From contig NZ_JBDKXB010000004.1 of assembly GCF_041197575.1 (NCBI RefSeq), positions 62,001 through 126,000 on the forward strand: a stretch of DNA of 64,000 nucleotides, given 5' to 3'. The stretch's first letter is position 1. Each line of letters begins with the position of its first letter. The notes below the pieces were generated by a model that was not told where the DNA came from, made no database searches, and saw only the letters and a program-made list of their open reading frames with translations. Below are positions 1 through 8,176 of this stretch, one piece after another. A program made the position numbers and the translations under genes. The DNA comes from Thioalkalicoccus limnaeus. GTDB lineage: Bacteria; Pseudomonadota; Gammaproteobacteria; Chromatiales; Chromatiaceae.

Positions 1-280
1 GCCAGTCCTCGACGCCTTCCCCGGGCGGCGGCGCGAAGTGGAAGATCCAGCAATCGGAGAAGGGCAGCCGGCTCAGGTCGCCGTCGGTCAGGTCCAACGT
101 CAGGGCCGGCACGCCGGCGGCGGTCAGGGCCTGTTGGCTCGCCTCGGTTCGCACGACGCCGAGGACCGAGTGACCTCGATCGAGGTAGTGCCGGGCGACG
201 CGGCGGCCGGTGTCGCCGCAGCCGAGGATCAGGACCCTGGGTCGGGTCGGATCGGGGACGGATCGATGCGCATCGGACAT
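1..280 (-). CDS. SDR-family NAD(P)-binding protein, N-terminal part (cut by window edge)
   Basis: The minus strand reads from an ATG at 280 and runs off the window start, giving about 93 residues. The N-terminus is a Rossmann fold with the motif LILGCGDTGRRVAR (about residues 17-30), followed by a second strand ending LGVVRTE and later the segment CWIFHFAPPPGEG. This pattern is typical of atypical SDR / YeeZ-like epimerase-related proteins that bind NAD(P). The substrate cannot be inferred. The gene starts 68 bp after hemD stops on the same strand and may be cotranscribed with hemC-hemD. Only the N-terminal third is visible, so the catalytic residues are not seen. Confidence 0.75.
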   Translation of the reverse strand, partial: MSDAHRSVPDPTRPRVLILGCGDTGRRVARHYLDRGHSVLGVVRTEASQQALTAAGVPALTLDLTDGDLSRLPFSDCWIFHFAPPPGEGVEDW

Positions 281-348
281 AGCGGTTCACCAGGTGAGCG
301 TCCGGTCATGGCGAGCGCGCCGAACGCGTGTGTCGGCCGATTCCCGGG

Positions 349-1122
349 TCAGGCCGTTTCGGCCGCGACCAGCGCCTCGCAGGCGGCGACCAGCGAGGCC
401 TCGTCCGCGCGCGCGGCCACCGCCACATGCACGAAGCCGAGCGCGAGGGCTAACCCTCGTGTGCGCTCGGCAACGACGACCAGTGGCGTCTGGAACAGGT
501 CATCGCCGACGACCGGGCGGGCCAGCGTGATCAGGTTGCGCAGCACCTCGTCGCTGGTCGCGATCGCGATCGCCACGTCCTGCCGCCAGTCGCTGACGAC
601 CCGCTCGACCGAGATCGCCGGGAGGATGCGCCGATAGACCTCGGCAAAGACCACCTCGGCACCTCGGGCGGCGAGCGTCTCGCCGAGCAGTGCGCGGCCG
701 CCGTCGCCGCGCACGATGAGCACCCGCTGCCCGCGCAGGTCCGCCAAGGCCGGAAAGGCGAGCAGGGCCTCGCTGTCGTAGCGTTCGCTCGGCACCAGGT
801 CCGGGGCGCGCCCGGCCGCGACCAAGGCCTGGGCCGTGGCCTGCCCGACGGCCACGAGCCGCGAAGCCGTCGGCAGCCGCTGATCGGGGAACAGCGGCAG
901 CGCCTGCTCGACGGCGTTGCGGCTGACGAAGACCAGCAGATCCCAATCCTCGGCGAGCAGCGGTCGCAGGCTGGTCGGATCGGGGGCGGGCGCGATCGCG
1001 AGCACCGGTAGGCGGATCGGTCGGCCGCCAGCCGCTGCGATGCGGTCGCACAGTCCATCGGCCTGGGCGGCGGGTCGCGTCACGAGCACGCCTCGCCCGG
1101 CGAGGCCGGCCGCCTCGATCAT
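349..1122 (-). CDS. hemD: Uroporphyrinogen-III synthase
   Basis: 257 residues. HemD cyclises hydroxymethylbilane, the HemC product, to uroporphyrinogen III in the cytosol. I see the family hallmarks: an N-terminal VLVTRPAAQADGL segment, the LLVFVSRNAVEQAL segment, VAVGQATAQAL in the middle, VLIVRGDGGRALLGETL, and a C-terminal AIATSDEVLRNL. The ATG at 1122 overlaps the hemC stop in an ATGA arrangement, so translation is probably coupled to hemC; a longer open frame upstream only shadows hemC. Unlike the common proteobacterial order hemC-hemD-hemX-hemY, no hemX follows; an SDR protein does. Confidence 0.93.
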   Translation of the reverse strand: MIEAAGLAGRGVLVTRPAAQADGLCDRIAAAGGRPIRLPVLAIAPAPDPTSLRPLLAEDWDLLVFVSRNAVEQALPLFPDQRLPTASRLVAVGQATAQALVAAGRAPDLVPSERYDSEALLAFPALADLRGQRVLIVRGDGGRALLGETLAARGAEVVFAEVYRRILPAISVERVVSDWRQDVAIAIATSDEVLRNLITLARPVVGDDLFQTPLVVVAERTRGLALALGFVHVAVAARADEASLVAACEALVAAETA

Positions 1123-2045
1123 GGTGACTGGAGCGCGGCCAGGATCTCGCCGGCGCCCTGTTCCAAAAGCCGATCGGCGAGGCCGTGACCGAGCGCCCTG
1201 GCGTCGGAACGCGGCGCGCGCGCCTCGGCGCGCAGCAGCCGAGTCCCGTCCGTCGTCCCGACCAGACCGCGGAGATGCAGGACGTCGTCGACCAGTTCCG
1301 CGTGCCCGGCGATCGGGACCTGGCAGCCGCCATGCAGGCGCTCGTTCATCGCGCGCTCGGCCCGGACCCGGTCGGCGGTGTCGGCATCGTGCAGCGGCGC
1401 GATCAGCGCCATGACCCGCTCGTCGTCGTCGCGGCACTCGATGCCGATCGCCCCTTGCCCGATCGCCGGCAGGCTGTCCTCGGTGCTGATCCGCGCGCGG
1501 ATGCGGTCGGCGAAGCCCAGGCGCATGAGACCGGCGGCGGCCAGGATGATCGCGTCGTAGTCACCCGCGTCGAGCCGTGCGAGTCGCGTGTTGACATTGC
1601 CGCGCAGCGGCTCGATCACGAGATCGGGTCGCCGGCTGACGATCTGACATTGGCGGCGAAGACTGGAAGTCCCGACGCGCGCCCCGTGCGGGAGCTCGTC
1701 GAAGCGTGCGAAGCGGTTCGAAACGAAGGCATCCCGTGGATCCTCGCGTTCCAGGATCACCGGCAGGTGAAGGCCGGCGGGAAAGTCGACGGGCACGTCC
1801 TTCATCGAGTGCACCGCGATATCGGCGGTCCCGTCGAGCAGGCCCTGTTCGAGTTCCTTGACGAAGAGCCCCTTGCCGCCGACCTTCGCCAGCGGCGCGT
1901 CGAGTATCTTGTCGCCTTTCGTGGTCATGCCGATGATCTCGACGCCGAGGCCATCGTGGACCGCCCGGAGCACTGCGGCCACATGCTCGGCCTGCCAGAT
2001 GGCCAACGGGGATTTGCGGGTTGCGATGCGGATGGTCTCGGGCAT
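1119..2045 (-). CDS. hemC: Porphobilinogen deaminase (hydroxymethylbilane synthase)
   Basis: 308 residues, the usual family length. HemC polymerises four porphobilinogens into hydroxymethylbilane on a covalently bound dipyrromethane cofactor. The N-terminus IRIATRKSPLAIWQAEHV and the segments GTSSLRRQCQ and PLRGNVNTRL are diagnostic. The cofactor cysteine lies in RLHGGCQVPIAGH (about residues 240-252). I chose the ATG at 2045 because a GGAGGGG ribosome site lies about 6 bases upstream and family homology begins there. It heads a hemC-hemD operon and is divergent from ccmA across about 400 bp. Confidence 0.96.
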   Translation of the reverse strand: MPETIRIATRKSPLAIWQAEHVAAVLRAVHDGLGVEIIGMTTKGDKILDAPLAKVGGKGLFVKELEQGLLDGTADIAVHSMKDVPVDFPAGLHLPVILEREDPRDAFVSNRFARFDELPHGARVGTSSLRRQCQIVSRRPDLVIEPLRGNVNTRLARLDAGDYDAIILAAAGLMRLGFADRIRARISTEDSLPAIGQGAIGIECRDDDERVMALIAPLHDADTADRVRAERAMNERLHGGCQVPIAGHAELVDDVLHLRGLVGTTDGTRLLRAEARAPRSDARALGHGLADRLLEQGAGEILAALQSP

Positions 2046-2448
2046 GGTCCCCTCCGAAAAACCCATAAAGCTACACCGGCCGGCGCCCGCGGGCAAATGG
2101 ACGACGGTCGCCGCTGGGTTGGAGTCTGAATCGTAGCAGCCGGGGCGGGGCGTGCCGAGCGCGGAATCCATCTGTCCCGCTACCGGCCTCGGGTCCGGCA
2201 CCAGGCCGCAGCGATCCGACCAAAGGCGCTGGCCTGCTCCGACACGAGAGGGGGAAATGCCTGACATGCGCCGCGGGCGAACCGCCTCTGGTTGTGCAAA
2301 GGGCGCGGAGCGGTTAAGGTTCCGCGATTGCGATCAACGCATCCAGGTGTCGTCGAGCCAGCAACCGGGGCCGGCGATCTTCGTCTCAGATACACTAGGT
2401 CCAGCGGTTCGGCCCGGCGGCCGCAATGGCCAGCAGCGGCTCTTCACT
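2046..2448. other. Divergent intergenic region hemC / ccmA
   Basis: About 400 bp between the divergent hemC and ccmA starts. An open frame continues upstream of ccmA, but it has no family homology and looks like GC-rich chance reading. I see no -35/-10 pair that I would defend; TACACT near 2390 is only a weak -10 candidate for ccm. The region should hold both operon promoters. Confidence 0.5.
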
Positions 2449-3072
2449 ATGCTCGAGGTTGTCGATCTTGCGTGCCGGCGCGGTGACCGCCGACTTTTCT
2501 CCGCGGTCGGGTTCCGTCTCGAACCCGGTGTCTTGCTCCACGTCCGCGGTCGCAATGGCACCGGCAAGACGACCTTGCTGCGCGCCCTCTGCGGTCTCTT
2601 CACCCCCGAACAGGGCCGGATCCACTGGCGCGGCGAGGACATCCGCGAGCTCGGCGACGAGTATCATCGCGAACTGCTGTTCTTCGGCCACCTAAACGGG
2701 ATCAAGAGTGAACTGACCGGTATCGAGAACCTGCGGATCTCGGCGACGCTGGACGGGGATGGCGTCGAGGACGCGGATTTGTGGCAGGCACTGGCCAGGA
2801 TGGGTCTCGATGGTTTCGAGGACCTGCCGACCAAGATGCTGTCCCAGGGCCAGAAAAAGCGGGTGGCGCTGGCGCGCTTGGTCGTGAGCGGCGCGCCCTT
2901 GTGGGTTCTCGATGAACCTTTTACCGCGCTGGATGTCGATGCGGTTGCGCTGTTGCAGGTCCTGATCGCCGAGCATGTCGAGCGCGGCGGGCTGGCGGTG
3001 TTGACGACCCATCAAGAGGTGCCGCTGACGTCCGGGCAGGTCCAGCGCCTCGATCTGGAGTTCGGTTATTGA
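2449..3072 (+). CDS. ccmA: Cytochrome c biogenesis ABC exporter, ATPase CcmA
   Basis: 207 residues, matching the roughly 205 of the family. CcmA is the ATPase of the CcmABCD complex; ATP hydrolysis releases holo-CcmE from CcmC/CcmD during system I cytochrome c maturation. Visible motifs: Walker A GRNGTGKT (residues 34-41), the ABC signature LSQGQKKR (about 127) and Walker B LWVLDEPF (about 149) followed by the D-loop. The ATG at 2449 is used because CcmA homology starts with MLEVVDLACRRGDRRLF. It is the first gene of a complete ccmABCDEFGHI operon, and the ccmB start is only a few bases away. Confidence 0.95.
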   Translation: MLEVVDLACRRGDRRLFSAVGFRLEPGVLLHVRGRNGTGKTTLLRALCGLFTPEQGRIHWRGEDIRELGDEYHRELLFFGHLNGIKSELTGIENLRISATLDGDGVEDADLWQALARMGLDGFEDLPTKMLSQGQKKRVALARLVVSGAPLWVLDEPFTALDVDAVALLQVLIAEHVERGGLAVLTTHQEVPLTSGQVQRLDLEFGY

Positions 3073-3074
3073 CC

Positions 3075-3737
3075 ATGGGGCGGGCTTTTTTCTGTTTGCT
3101 GCGCCGCGATATCACGCTGGCCATGCGCCGACGCACGGATGTGCTGACGACGCTCTTTTTCTTCATCATCGTCGTCAGCCTGTTCCCGCTCGGAGTCGGC
3201 AGCGAGCAGGAGATCCTGCGCAAGCTGGGGCCTGGCGTCGTGTGGGTGGCGGCCTTGTTGGCCTCGATGCTGGCTCTCGAACGGTTGTTCGCGGCCGATT
3301 ACGAGGATGGCACCCTGGAGCAGATGCTGCTCGCCGGTCAGCCTTTGTCATGGTTGGTGTTGGCGAAGGTCTGCGCCCATTGGCTGTTGACCGGTCTGCC
3401 GCTGGTCTTGATCGCGCCCCTGATCGGCATGCAATACTACCTGTCCGAGACGGCGATCCTGGTCACGATGCTGGCCCTGCTCGTCGGGACACCGGTGCTC
3501 AGCCTGATCGGTGCCATCGGCGCGGCCTTGACGCTCGGCTTGCGCGGGGGCGGAATCCTGCTGTCGCTGCTGATCCTGCCCCTGTATGTGCCGGTTCTGA
3601 TCTACGGTTCCGGTGCGGTTGCCGTGGAACTTGACGGGGTCCAGCCCTTCTTCTACCTGCTGGGCGCCTTCTTGGTATTGTCCCTGTTGTTTGCGCCCAT
3701 CGCCTCGGCGGCGGCGCTGCGCATTGCGCTGGAGTAG
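3075..3737 (+). CDS. ccmB: Heme exporter membrane protein CcmB
   Basis: 220 residues from the ATG at 3075; a TTG at 3069 overlapping the ccmA stop is the alternative. CcmB is the polytopic partner of CcmA in the CcmABCD complex of the inner membrane. The N-terminus (FCLLRRDITLAMRRRTDVL, then FFIIVVSLFPLGVG) is typical, and about six hydrophobic segments follow, ending with LFAPIASAAALRIALE. The conserved LERLFAADYEDGTLEQ loop is present around residues 72-87. Confidence 0.94.
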   Translation: MGRAFFCLLRRDITLAMRRRTDVLTTLFFFIIVVSLFPLGVGSEQEILRKLGPGVVWVAALLASMLALERLFAADYEDGTLEQMLLAGQPLSWLVLAKVCAHWLLTGLPLVLIAPLIGMQYYLSETAILVTMLALLVGTPVLSLIGAIGAALTLGLRGGGILLSLLILPLYVPVLIYGSGAVAVELDGVQPFFYLLGAFLVLSLLFAPIASAAALRIALE

Positions 3738-3760
3738 GCCGTCTGTCCGAGGGTATGGCT

Positions 3761-4519
3761 ATGAAAATCAATTGGTTCAAGTACGCGGCACCAGCCAGCT
3801 TCTACCCGTTGGCGGGCCGCCTCATCCCGGTCTTCGCGATCCTCGCCGCGGCGGCGATCCTGCTCGGGCTCTACTGGGGCTTCTTCCAGACCCCGGACCA
3901 ACTCGGTGGCACGAACCCGCAGAAGGAGTACTACCGGATCATCTTCATCCATGTGCCGGTGGCCTGGATGTCGATGTGGCTCTACGTCGTGTTGGCCGCT
4001 TGGTGTGCGATCGGTCTGGCCTTCAATACCCGGCTCTCGTACATGATGGCCAACGCCGTCGCCCCGACCGGCGCCATCCTCACCTTCCTCGCGCTTTGGA
4101 CCGGTGCCCTGTGGGGCAAGCCGAGCTGGGGCACCTACTGGGACTGGGATCCGCGATTGACGTCGGAGCTGATCCTGTTCTTTCTCTACATCGGTTACAT
4201 CGCGCTGCACTCGGCGATCGACGATACGCGACGCGCCGATAAGGCGGCGGCCTTGTTGGCCATCGTCGGCCTGGTGTGCGTACCGGTGATCTTCTGGTCA
4301 GTGAATTGTCCCGATCCGAATCAGTGCGCGGCCCTGCATCAGCGTTCGTCGCTGACGCAGATGGAGCCCAACATCCTGTTCGCGATGTTGACCGTCACCT
4401 TGGGGGTCTGGATGTATTCGTTCGCGACGGCCTTGGCTCGGCTGCGCGGCATCATCCTGCTGCGCGAAGCCGAGTCGGCCTGGGTTCAGGAGCTGGTGGC
4501 AAAGGAGGCTCGGTCATGA
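3761..4519 (+). CDS. ccmC: Heme lyase/handling protein CcmC
   Basis: 252 residues with six membrane segments. CcmC loads heme onto CcmE through a periplasmic tryptophan-rich WWD domain, here WGTYWDWDPRLTSEL near residue 125, flanked by heme-ligand histidines (IIFIHVPVAW and ALHQRSS). I prefer the ATG at 3761 over that at 3755 because GAGGG lies 7 bases upstream of it. Oddity: the second periplasmic loop reads NCPDPNQCAALHQ, where E. coli CcmC has SVEWWNTLHQG, so the WW pair is replaced by a stretch with two cysteines. The stop overlaps the ccmD start (ATGA). Confidence 0.95.
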   Translation: MKINWFKYAAPASFYPLAGRLIPVFAILAAAAILLGLYWGFFQTPDQLGGTNPQKEYYRIIFIHVPVAWMSMWLYVVLAAWCAIGLAFNTRLSYMMANAVAPTGAILTFLALWTGALWGKPSWGTYWDWDPRLTSELILFFLYIGYIALHSAIDDTRRADKAAALLAIVGLVCVPVIFWSVNCPDPNQCAALHQRSSLTQMEPNILFAMLTVTLGVWMYSFATALARLRGIILLREAESAWVQELVAKEARS

Positions 4520-4683
4520 GGGATTTTCTGTCTCAAGGCGGCTATGCCTTTTTCGTCTGGGGCTCCTACGGGATGACCCTGTTGCTGCTCGGTCTCGAGG
4601 TGGTGTTGCTGTCCCGCCAGCGTCGAACCATTTTGACGCGTCTCGGTCGATTAGTTCGGATGCGTGCTCGCGGAGGAAATTGA
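4516..4683 (+). CDS. ccmD: Heme exporter small protein CcmD
   Basis: 55 residues. CcmD is a single-span membrane protein of the CcmABCD complex needed for release of holo-CcmE. It has the expected FLSQGGYAFFVWGSYG N-terminus, one hydrophobic helix (MTLLLLGLEVVLL) and a basic cytoplasmic tail. The ATG overlaps the ccmC stop (ATGA), and its TGA overlaps the ccmE ATG. Confidence 0.93.
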   Translation: MRDFLSQGGYAFFVWGSYGMTLLLLGLEVVLLSRQRRTILTRLGRLVRMRARGGN

Positions 4684-5144
4684 TGAAAGCCAGAAACAAG
4701 CGTCTCCTGTTCGTCGGTCTGGCCATCGGCGGCGTCGGCGTCGCCGCGGCGATGGCGATCACCGCCCTTCAGTCCAGTGTCTCCTACTTCTTCAGCCCGT
4801 CGCAGGTCATGGCCAACGAGGCCCCGCTGGATCGCGTGTTCCGTCTCGGCGGCCTGGTGGAAGATGGCACCATCCTCCGGCAACCCGATGGTCTGACCGT
4901 TCATTTTTCGGTGACCGACCAGGCCCAGCGGGTGCTGGTAAGCTACACCGGCATTCTTCCCGATCTGTTCGGCGAGGGGCAGGGGGTCGTGACCCGCGGG
5001 CGCCTCGGCGAGGACGGTGTGTTCTACGCCGAGCAGGTCCTGGCGAAGCATGATGAATCCTATTTGGCCCCCGAGGTCGAGAAGGCGTTGAAGACAGCCC
5101 AGGCGCATGGCTATGGCGCCGACTCGATGGTCACCGACCGATGA
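4683..5144 (+). CDS. ccmE: Periplasmic heme chaperone CcmE
   Basis: 153 residues. CcmE carries heme covalently from CcmC to CcmF. A cytoplasmic basic start (MKARNKR) and a membrane anchor (about residues 8-30) lead to an OB-fold domain. The covalent heme ligand is H123 in VLAKHDESY, with Y127 of the H-x3-Y pair. The start is the ATG at 4683, preceded by GGAGG and overlapping the ccmD stop as TGATG. Its own stop overlaps ccmF (ATGA). Confidence 0.96.
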   Translation: MKARNKRLLFVGLAIGGVGVAAAMAITALQSSVSYFFSPSQVMANEAPLDRVFRLGGLVEDGTILRQPDGLTVHFSVTDQAQRVLVSYTGILPDLFGEGQGVVTRGRLGEDGVFYAEQVLAKHDESYLAPEVEKALKTAQAHGYGADSMVTDR

Positions 5145-7126
5145 TCCCCGAACTCGGACATTTCGCGCTCATCCTGGCCTTGGTGCTCGCCCTGGTCCAG
5201 GCGACCCTGCCCCTGGTCGGCTCGTTCACCGGCAATCGCAATTGGATGAACGCCGGCCGCAGCCTGGCCTATGGCCAGCTGGTGTTCCTGACGCTTGCGA
5301 TCCTGGCGTTGATTCACGCCTTCCTGGCCGATGACTTCTCGGTGCGTTATGTGGCGGCGAACTCGAACTCGCTGCTGCCCGATGTCTACAAGGTCTCGGC
5401 GGTATGGGGTGCCCACGAGGGGTCGCTGTTGCTCTGGGCCCTGATGCTCGGGGCTTGGGGGGCGGCCGTGGCTGCGCTCAGCAAGAGCCTGCCCTTGACG
5501 ATGGTCGCTCGGGTGCTGGCCGTCATGGGCATGAACAGTATCGGCTTCCTGTTGTTCATGCTCTTGACATCGAACCCGTTCGAGCGGCTTTTCCCGGCCC
5601 CGCTCGATGGCCGCGACCTCAATCCCCTATTGCAGGACCCTGGGCTCGTCATCCACCCGCCGATGCTCTACATGGGCTATGTCGGCTTCTCGGTAGCCTT
5701 CGCGTTCGCGATCGCCGCGCTGATCGGCGGTAAGCTCGATTCCGCGTGGGCCCGCTGGTCGCGGCCCTGGACCACGGTTGCCTGGGGTTTCCTGACGATC
5801 GGCATCGCATTGGGCAGTTGGTGGGCCTACTACGAACTCGGTTGGGGTGGCTGGTGGTTCTGGGATCCGGTCGAGAACGCGTCGCTGTTGCCGTGGATCC
5901 TGGGTACGGCGTTGCTGCACTCGCTGGCGGTGACCGAGAAACGCGGCGCCTTCAAGAGCTGGACGGTCCTGCTCGCGCTGAGTACCTACGCGCTGGTTCT
6001 GCTCGGGGCCTTCCTGGTTCGCTCCGGCGTCCTGACCTCGGTCCATGCCTTTGCGACCGACCCGGCGCGCGGCACCTATATTCTGATGTTTCTGTGCGTC
6101 GTCGTCGGCGGTTCGCTGGCCCTGTACGCATGGCGGGCGCCGGCGGTCTCCGGTGGGGGACGTTTCACGCTGGTTTCGCGCGAGAGCTTCCTGCTCGCGA
6201 ACAATCTGCTGCTCGTCTTGCTGTGCAGTCTGGTGCTGCTCGGCACGCTCGCTCCGCTGGTCTACGAGGCCTTGTCGCTCGGCAAGATCTCGGTCGGCTT
6301 CCCGTGGTTCAACAAGATGTTCGTGGCCGTGACGCCGTTCATCGCGTTGGCGCTCGGCGCCGGCGTCCTGGCCCGCTGGAAGCAGGATGACGCCTGGCGC
6401 CTAGTCCAGCAGCTGCGGGTCGCCTTGATCCTGACCGGCCTGGTCTTGGTCGCGACCATGATCCCGTTCTTCTCCCATGGGTACCTGTGGGTGCCGATCG
6501 GTATCACCCTGGCCGCTTGGGTCCTCTTCTCGCATCTGGCGAGTCTGGTCGAGCGGTGGCGCAACAAGGTCCGTCTCGGTGGCGGCATCCTCGCGGATTT
6601 CGGCAGCCATAGCCGAAGCTATTATGGCATGTGGGTCGCCCATGTCGGTGTCGCCGTCTTCATCGTGGGTATCACGATGGTGTCCCATTTCGAGGTCGAG
6701 CGGGATGTGCGCGTTTCGCCCGGCGATTATGTCGAGGTGGCCGGCTACCGCTTCCAGTTCGAGGGTTCGGGAACCGTACCGGGTCCCAATTACAGCGCCC
6801 AACAAGGTTTGGTCAACGTCTACTCCGGTGACCGACTGGTGACGGTGCTGCGTCCGGAGAAACGGACCTACTTCGTCAGTTCGCAGGTCATGACCCAGGC
6901 CGCGATCAGGCCAGGGTTGTTCCGCGATCTGTACGTCTCGCTAGGCGAGCCGCTCGGCAATGGCGACTGGAGCATGCGCGTCTATTACAAGCCCTATGTG
7001 CGCTGGATCTGGCTCGGCAGCATCCTGATGGCGCTCGGTGGCGTGATCGCAATCAGCGACCGACGCTATCGGCTCGCGACCCGGGCATTCAAGGCGCCGA
7101 AGGGTGCAGCCAACGCGAGGGCCTGA
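5141..7126 (+). CDS. ccmF: Heme lyase CcmF
   Basis: 661 residues, close to the family length of about 650. CcmF is the large inner-membrane synthetase that ligates heme from CcmE to the CXXCH motif of apocytochromes, working with CcmH. I see many membrane segments and the WWD domain GGWWFWDPVENASLLPW (about residues 237-253), plus conserved histidine-bearing segments such as KVSAVWGAHEGSLLLW. A soluble periplasmic segment with FVVGITMVSHFEVERD-like sequence precedes the last helix. Translation is coupled to ccmE (ATGA overlap). Confidence 0.96.
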   Translation: MIPELGHFALILALVLALVQATLPLVGSFTGNRNWMNAGRSLAYGQLVFLTLAILALIHAFLADDFSVRYVAANSNSLLPDVYKVSAVWGAHEGSLLLWALMLGAWGAAVAALSKSLPLTMVARVLAVMGMNSIGFLLFMLLTSNPFERLFPAPLDGRDLNPLLQDPGLVIHPPMLYMGYVGFSVAFAFAIAALIGGKLDSAWARWSRPWTTVAWGFLTIGIALGSWWAYYELGWGGWWFWDPVENASLLPWILGTALLHSLAVTEKRGAFKSWTVLLALSTYALVLLGAFLVRSGVLTSVHAFATDPARGTYILMFLCVVVGGSLALYAWRAPAVSGGGRFTLVSRESFLLANNLLLVLLCSLVLLGTLAPLVYEALSLGKISVGFPWFNKMFVAVTPFIALALGAGVLARWKQDDAWRLVQQLRVALILTGLVLVATMIPFFSHGYLWVPIGITLAAWVLFSHLASLVERWRNKVRLGGGILADFGSHSRSYYGMWVAHVGVAVFIVGITMVSHFEVERDVRVSPGDYVEVAGYRFQFEGSGTVPGPNYSAQQGLVNVYSGDRLVTVLRPEKRTYFVSSQVMTQAAIRPGLFRDLYVSLGEPLGNGDWSMRVYYKPYVRWIWLGSILMALGGVIAISDRRYRLATRAFKAPKGAANARA

Positions 7127-7127
7127 T

Positions 7128-7679
7128 ATGAACCGATTCAAGAATTGGACCTTGTTGCCGCTGGCCCTGTTCGTGGTGCTGGTCGGCTTCCTCGGCTATG
7201 GCCTGACGATGGACCCGAGCAAGGTCCCATCGCCGCTGATCGGCAAACCGGTGCCGGAATTCGAGTTGCCGGCGTTGACGAACCCGGATCGTTCGATCAC
7301 GCACGAGGACCTCAAGGGTGCCATCTCGCTCGTCAATGTCTGGGCCTCCTGGTGCCCCTCGTGTCGCGCCGAGCACAAGACGCTGATGGCCTTGGCGCAG
7401 CAGGGGGCGGGCGATGGCTTCCGAGTGGTCGGCCTCAATTGGAAGGACGAGCGCGACGACGCGCTCGAGATGCTGCGGGTCTTCGGCGATCCCTACACCT
7501 GGAACGCGTTCGACCCGGACAACCGGGTCGGGCTTCACTTCGGCGTCTATGGTGCCCCAGAGACCTTCGTCATCGATCGGCAGGGCATCATTCGCTACAA
7601 GCACATCGGACCCCTGGATCCGAGAGTCTGGGAGCAGACCCTTCGGCCGCTGGTCCAGCAACTTAAGGCAGAGAGCTGA
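7128..7679 (+). CDS. ccmG: Thiol:disulfide oxidoreductase CcmG/DsbE
   Basis: 183 residues. CcmG is a membrane-anchored periplasmic thioredoxin that reduces the cysteines of apocytochrome c or CcmH before heme attachment. There is an N-terminal anchor (about residues 7-26), the family segment LIGKPVPEFELPAL, the active site WCPSC (residues 75-79) and the cis-proline loop GAPETFVID. The ATG at 7128 sits just after the ccmF stop. A longer frame upstream overlaps ccmF and is unlikely. Confidence 0.94.
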   Translation: MNRFKNWTLLPLALFVVLVGFLGYGLTMDPSKVPSPLIGKPVPEFELPALTNPDRSITHEDLKGAISLVNVWASWCPSCRAEHKTLMALAQQGAGDGFRVVGLNWKDERDDALEMLRVFGDPYTWNAFDPDNRVGLHFGVYGAPETFVIDRQGIIRYKHIGPLDPRVWEQTLRPLVQQLKAES

Positions 7680-8176
7680 TGTCTTGGCGACACACGATGA
7701 TCCCGGCGGTGTTGCTGGTCGGGCTGATCCTCGGCGGCCCGACCGGAGCCTTCACGCTCGAGCAATACGAGTTCGACGACCCGGCCCGCCAGGCCGAATT
7801 CCGCAACCTGATCGGGCAGGTGCGCTGCCTGGTCTGCCAGAACGAGTCGCTGGCCGATTCGCAGGCGGGCTTGGCGGGTGACCTGCGCGACGAGATCTAT
7901 CGGATGATGCTCGCCGGATCTTCCCGGGACGAGGTCGTCGACTTCCTGTTGGCCAGGTACGGCGATTTCGTGTTGTACGAACCGCCGTTTCGGCTGTCGA
8001 CCTTGCCGCTCTGGCTCGGTCCGGTGCTTCTTGCCCTCATAGGGGTATTGGTCTTGAGACAGGCGCTCGCCAGCAAGCAATCGGCCCCCGAGCAGGACCT
8101 CTCGCCCGAGGATCAGGCCCGTTTACAGCAAATCCTCGCGCCGCGAGCCGAGCAGAATCAGGATCCCCGTCGATGA
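7679..8176 (+). CDS. ccmH: Cytochrome c biogenesis protein CcmH (CcmL type)
   Basis: 165 residues: a signal sequence (about 1-24), a periplasmic three-helix domain with the redox motif RCLVCQN (C50 and C53), and a C-terminal membrane helix (about 103-123). CcmH handles apocytochrome thiols together with CcmG and the CcmF ligase. Here it is separate from the TPR part; in E. coli one CcmH polypeptide contains both. It overlaps ccmG and ccmI by stop-start overlaps. Confidence 0.94.
   Translation: MSWRHTMIPAVLLVGLILGGPTGAFTLEQYEFDDPARQAEFRNLIGQVRCLVCQNESLADSQAGLAGDLRDEIYRMMLAGSSRDEVVDFLLARYGDFVLYEPPFRLSTLPLWLGPVLLALIGVLVLRQALASKQSAPEQDLSPEDQARLQQILAPRAEQNQDPRR

Noticed and set aside
349..1437. 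A longer hemD reading frame beginning inside hemC
   Set aside because: The extra N-terminus is Arg/Pro/Ala-rich out-of-frame hemC; HemD homology starts at the ATGA overlap at 1122.
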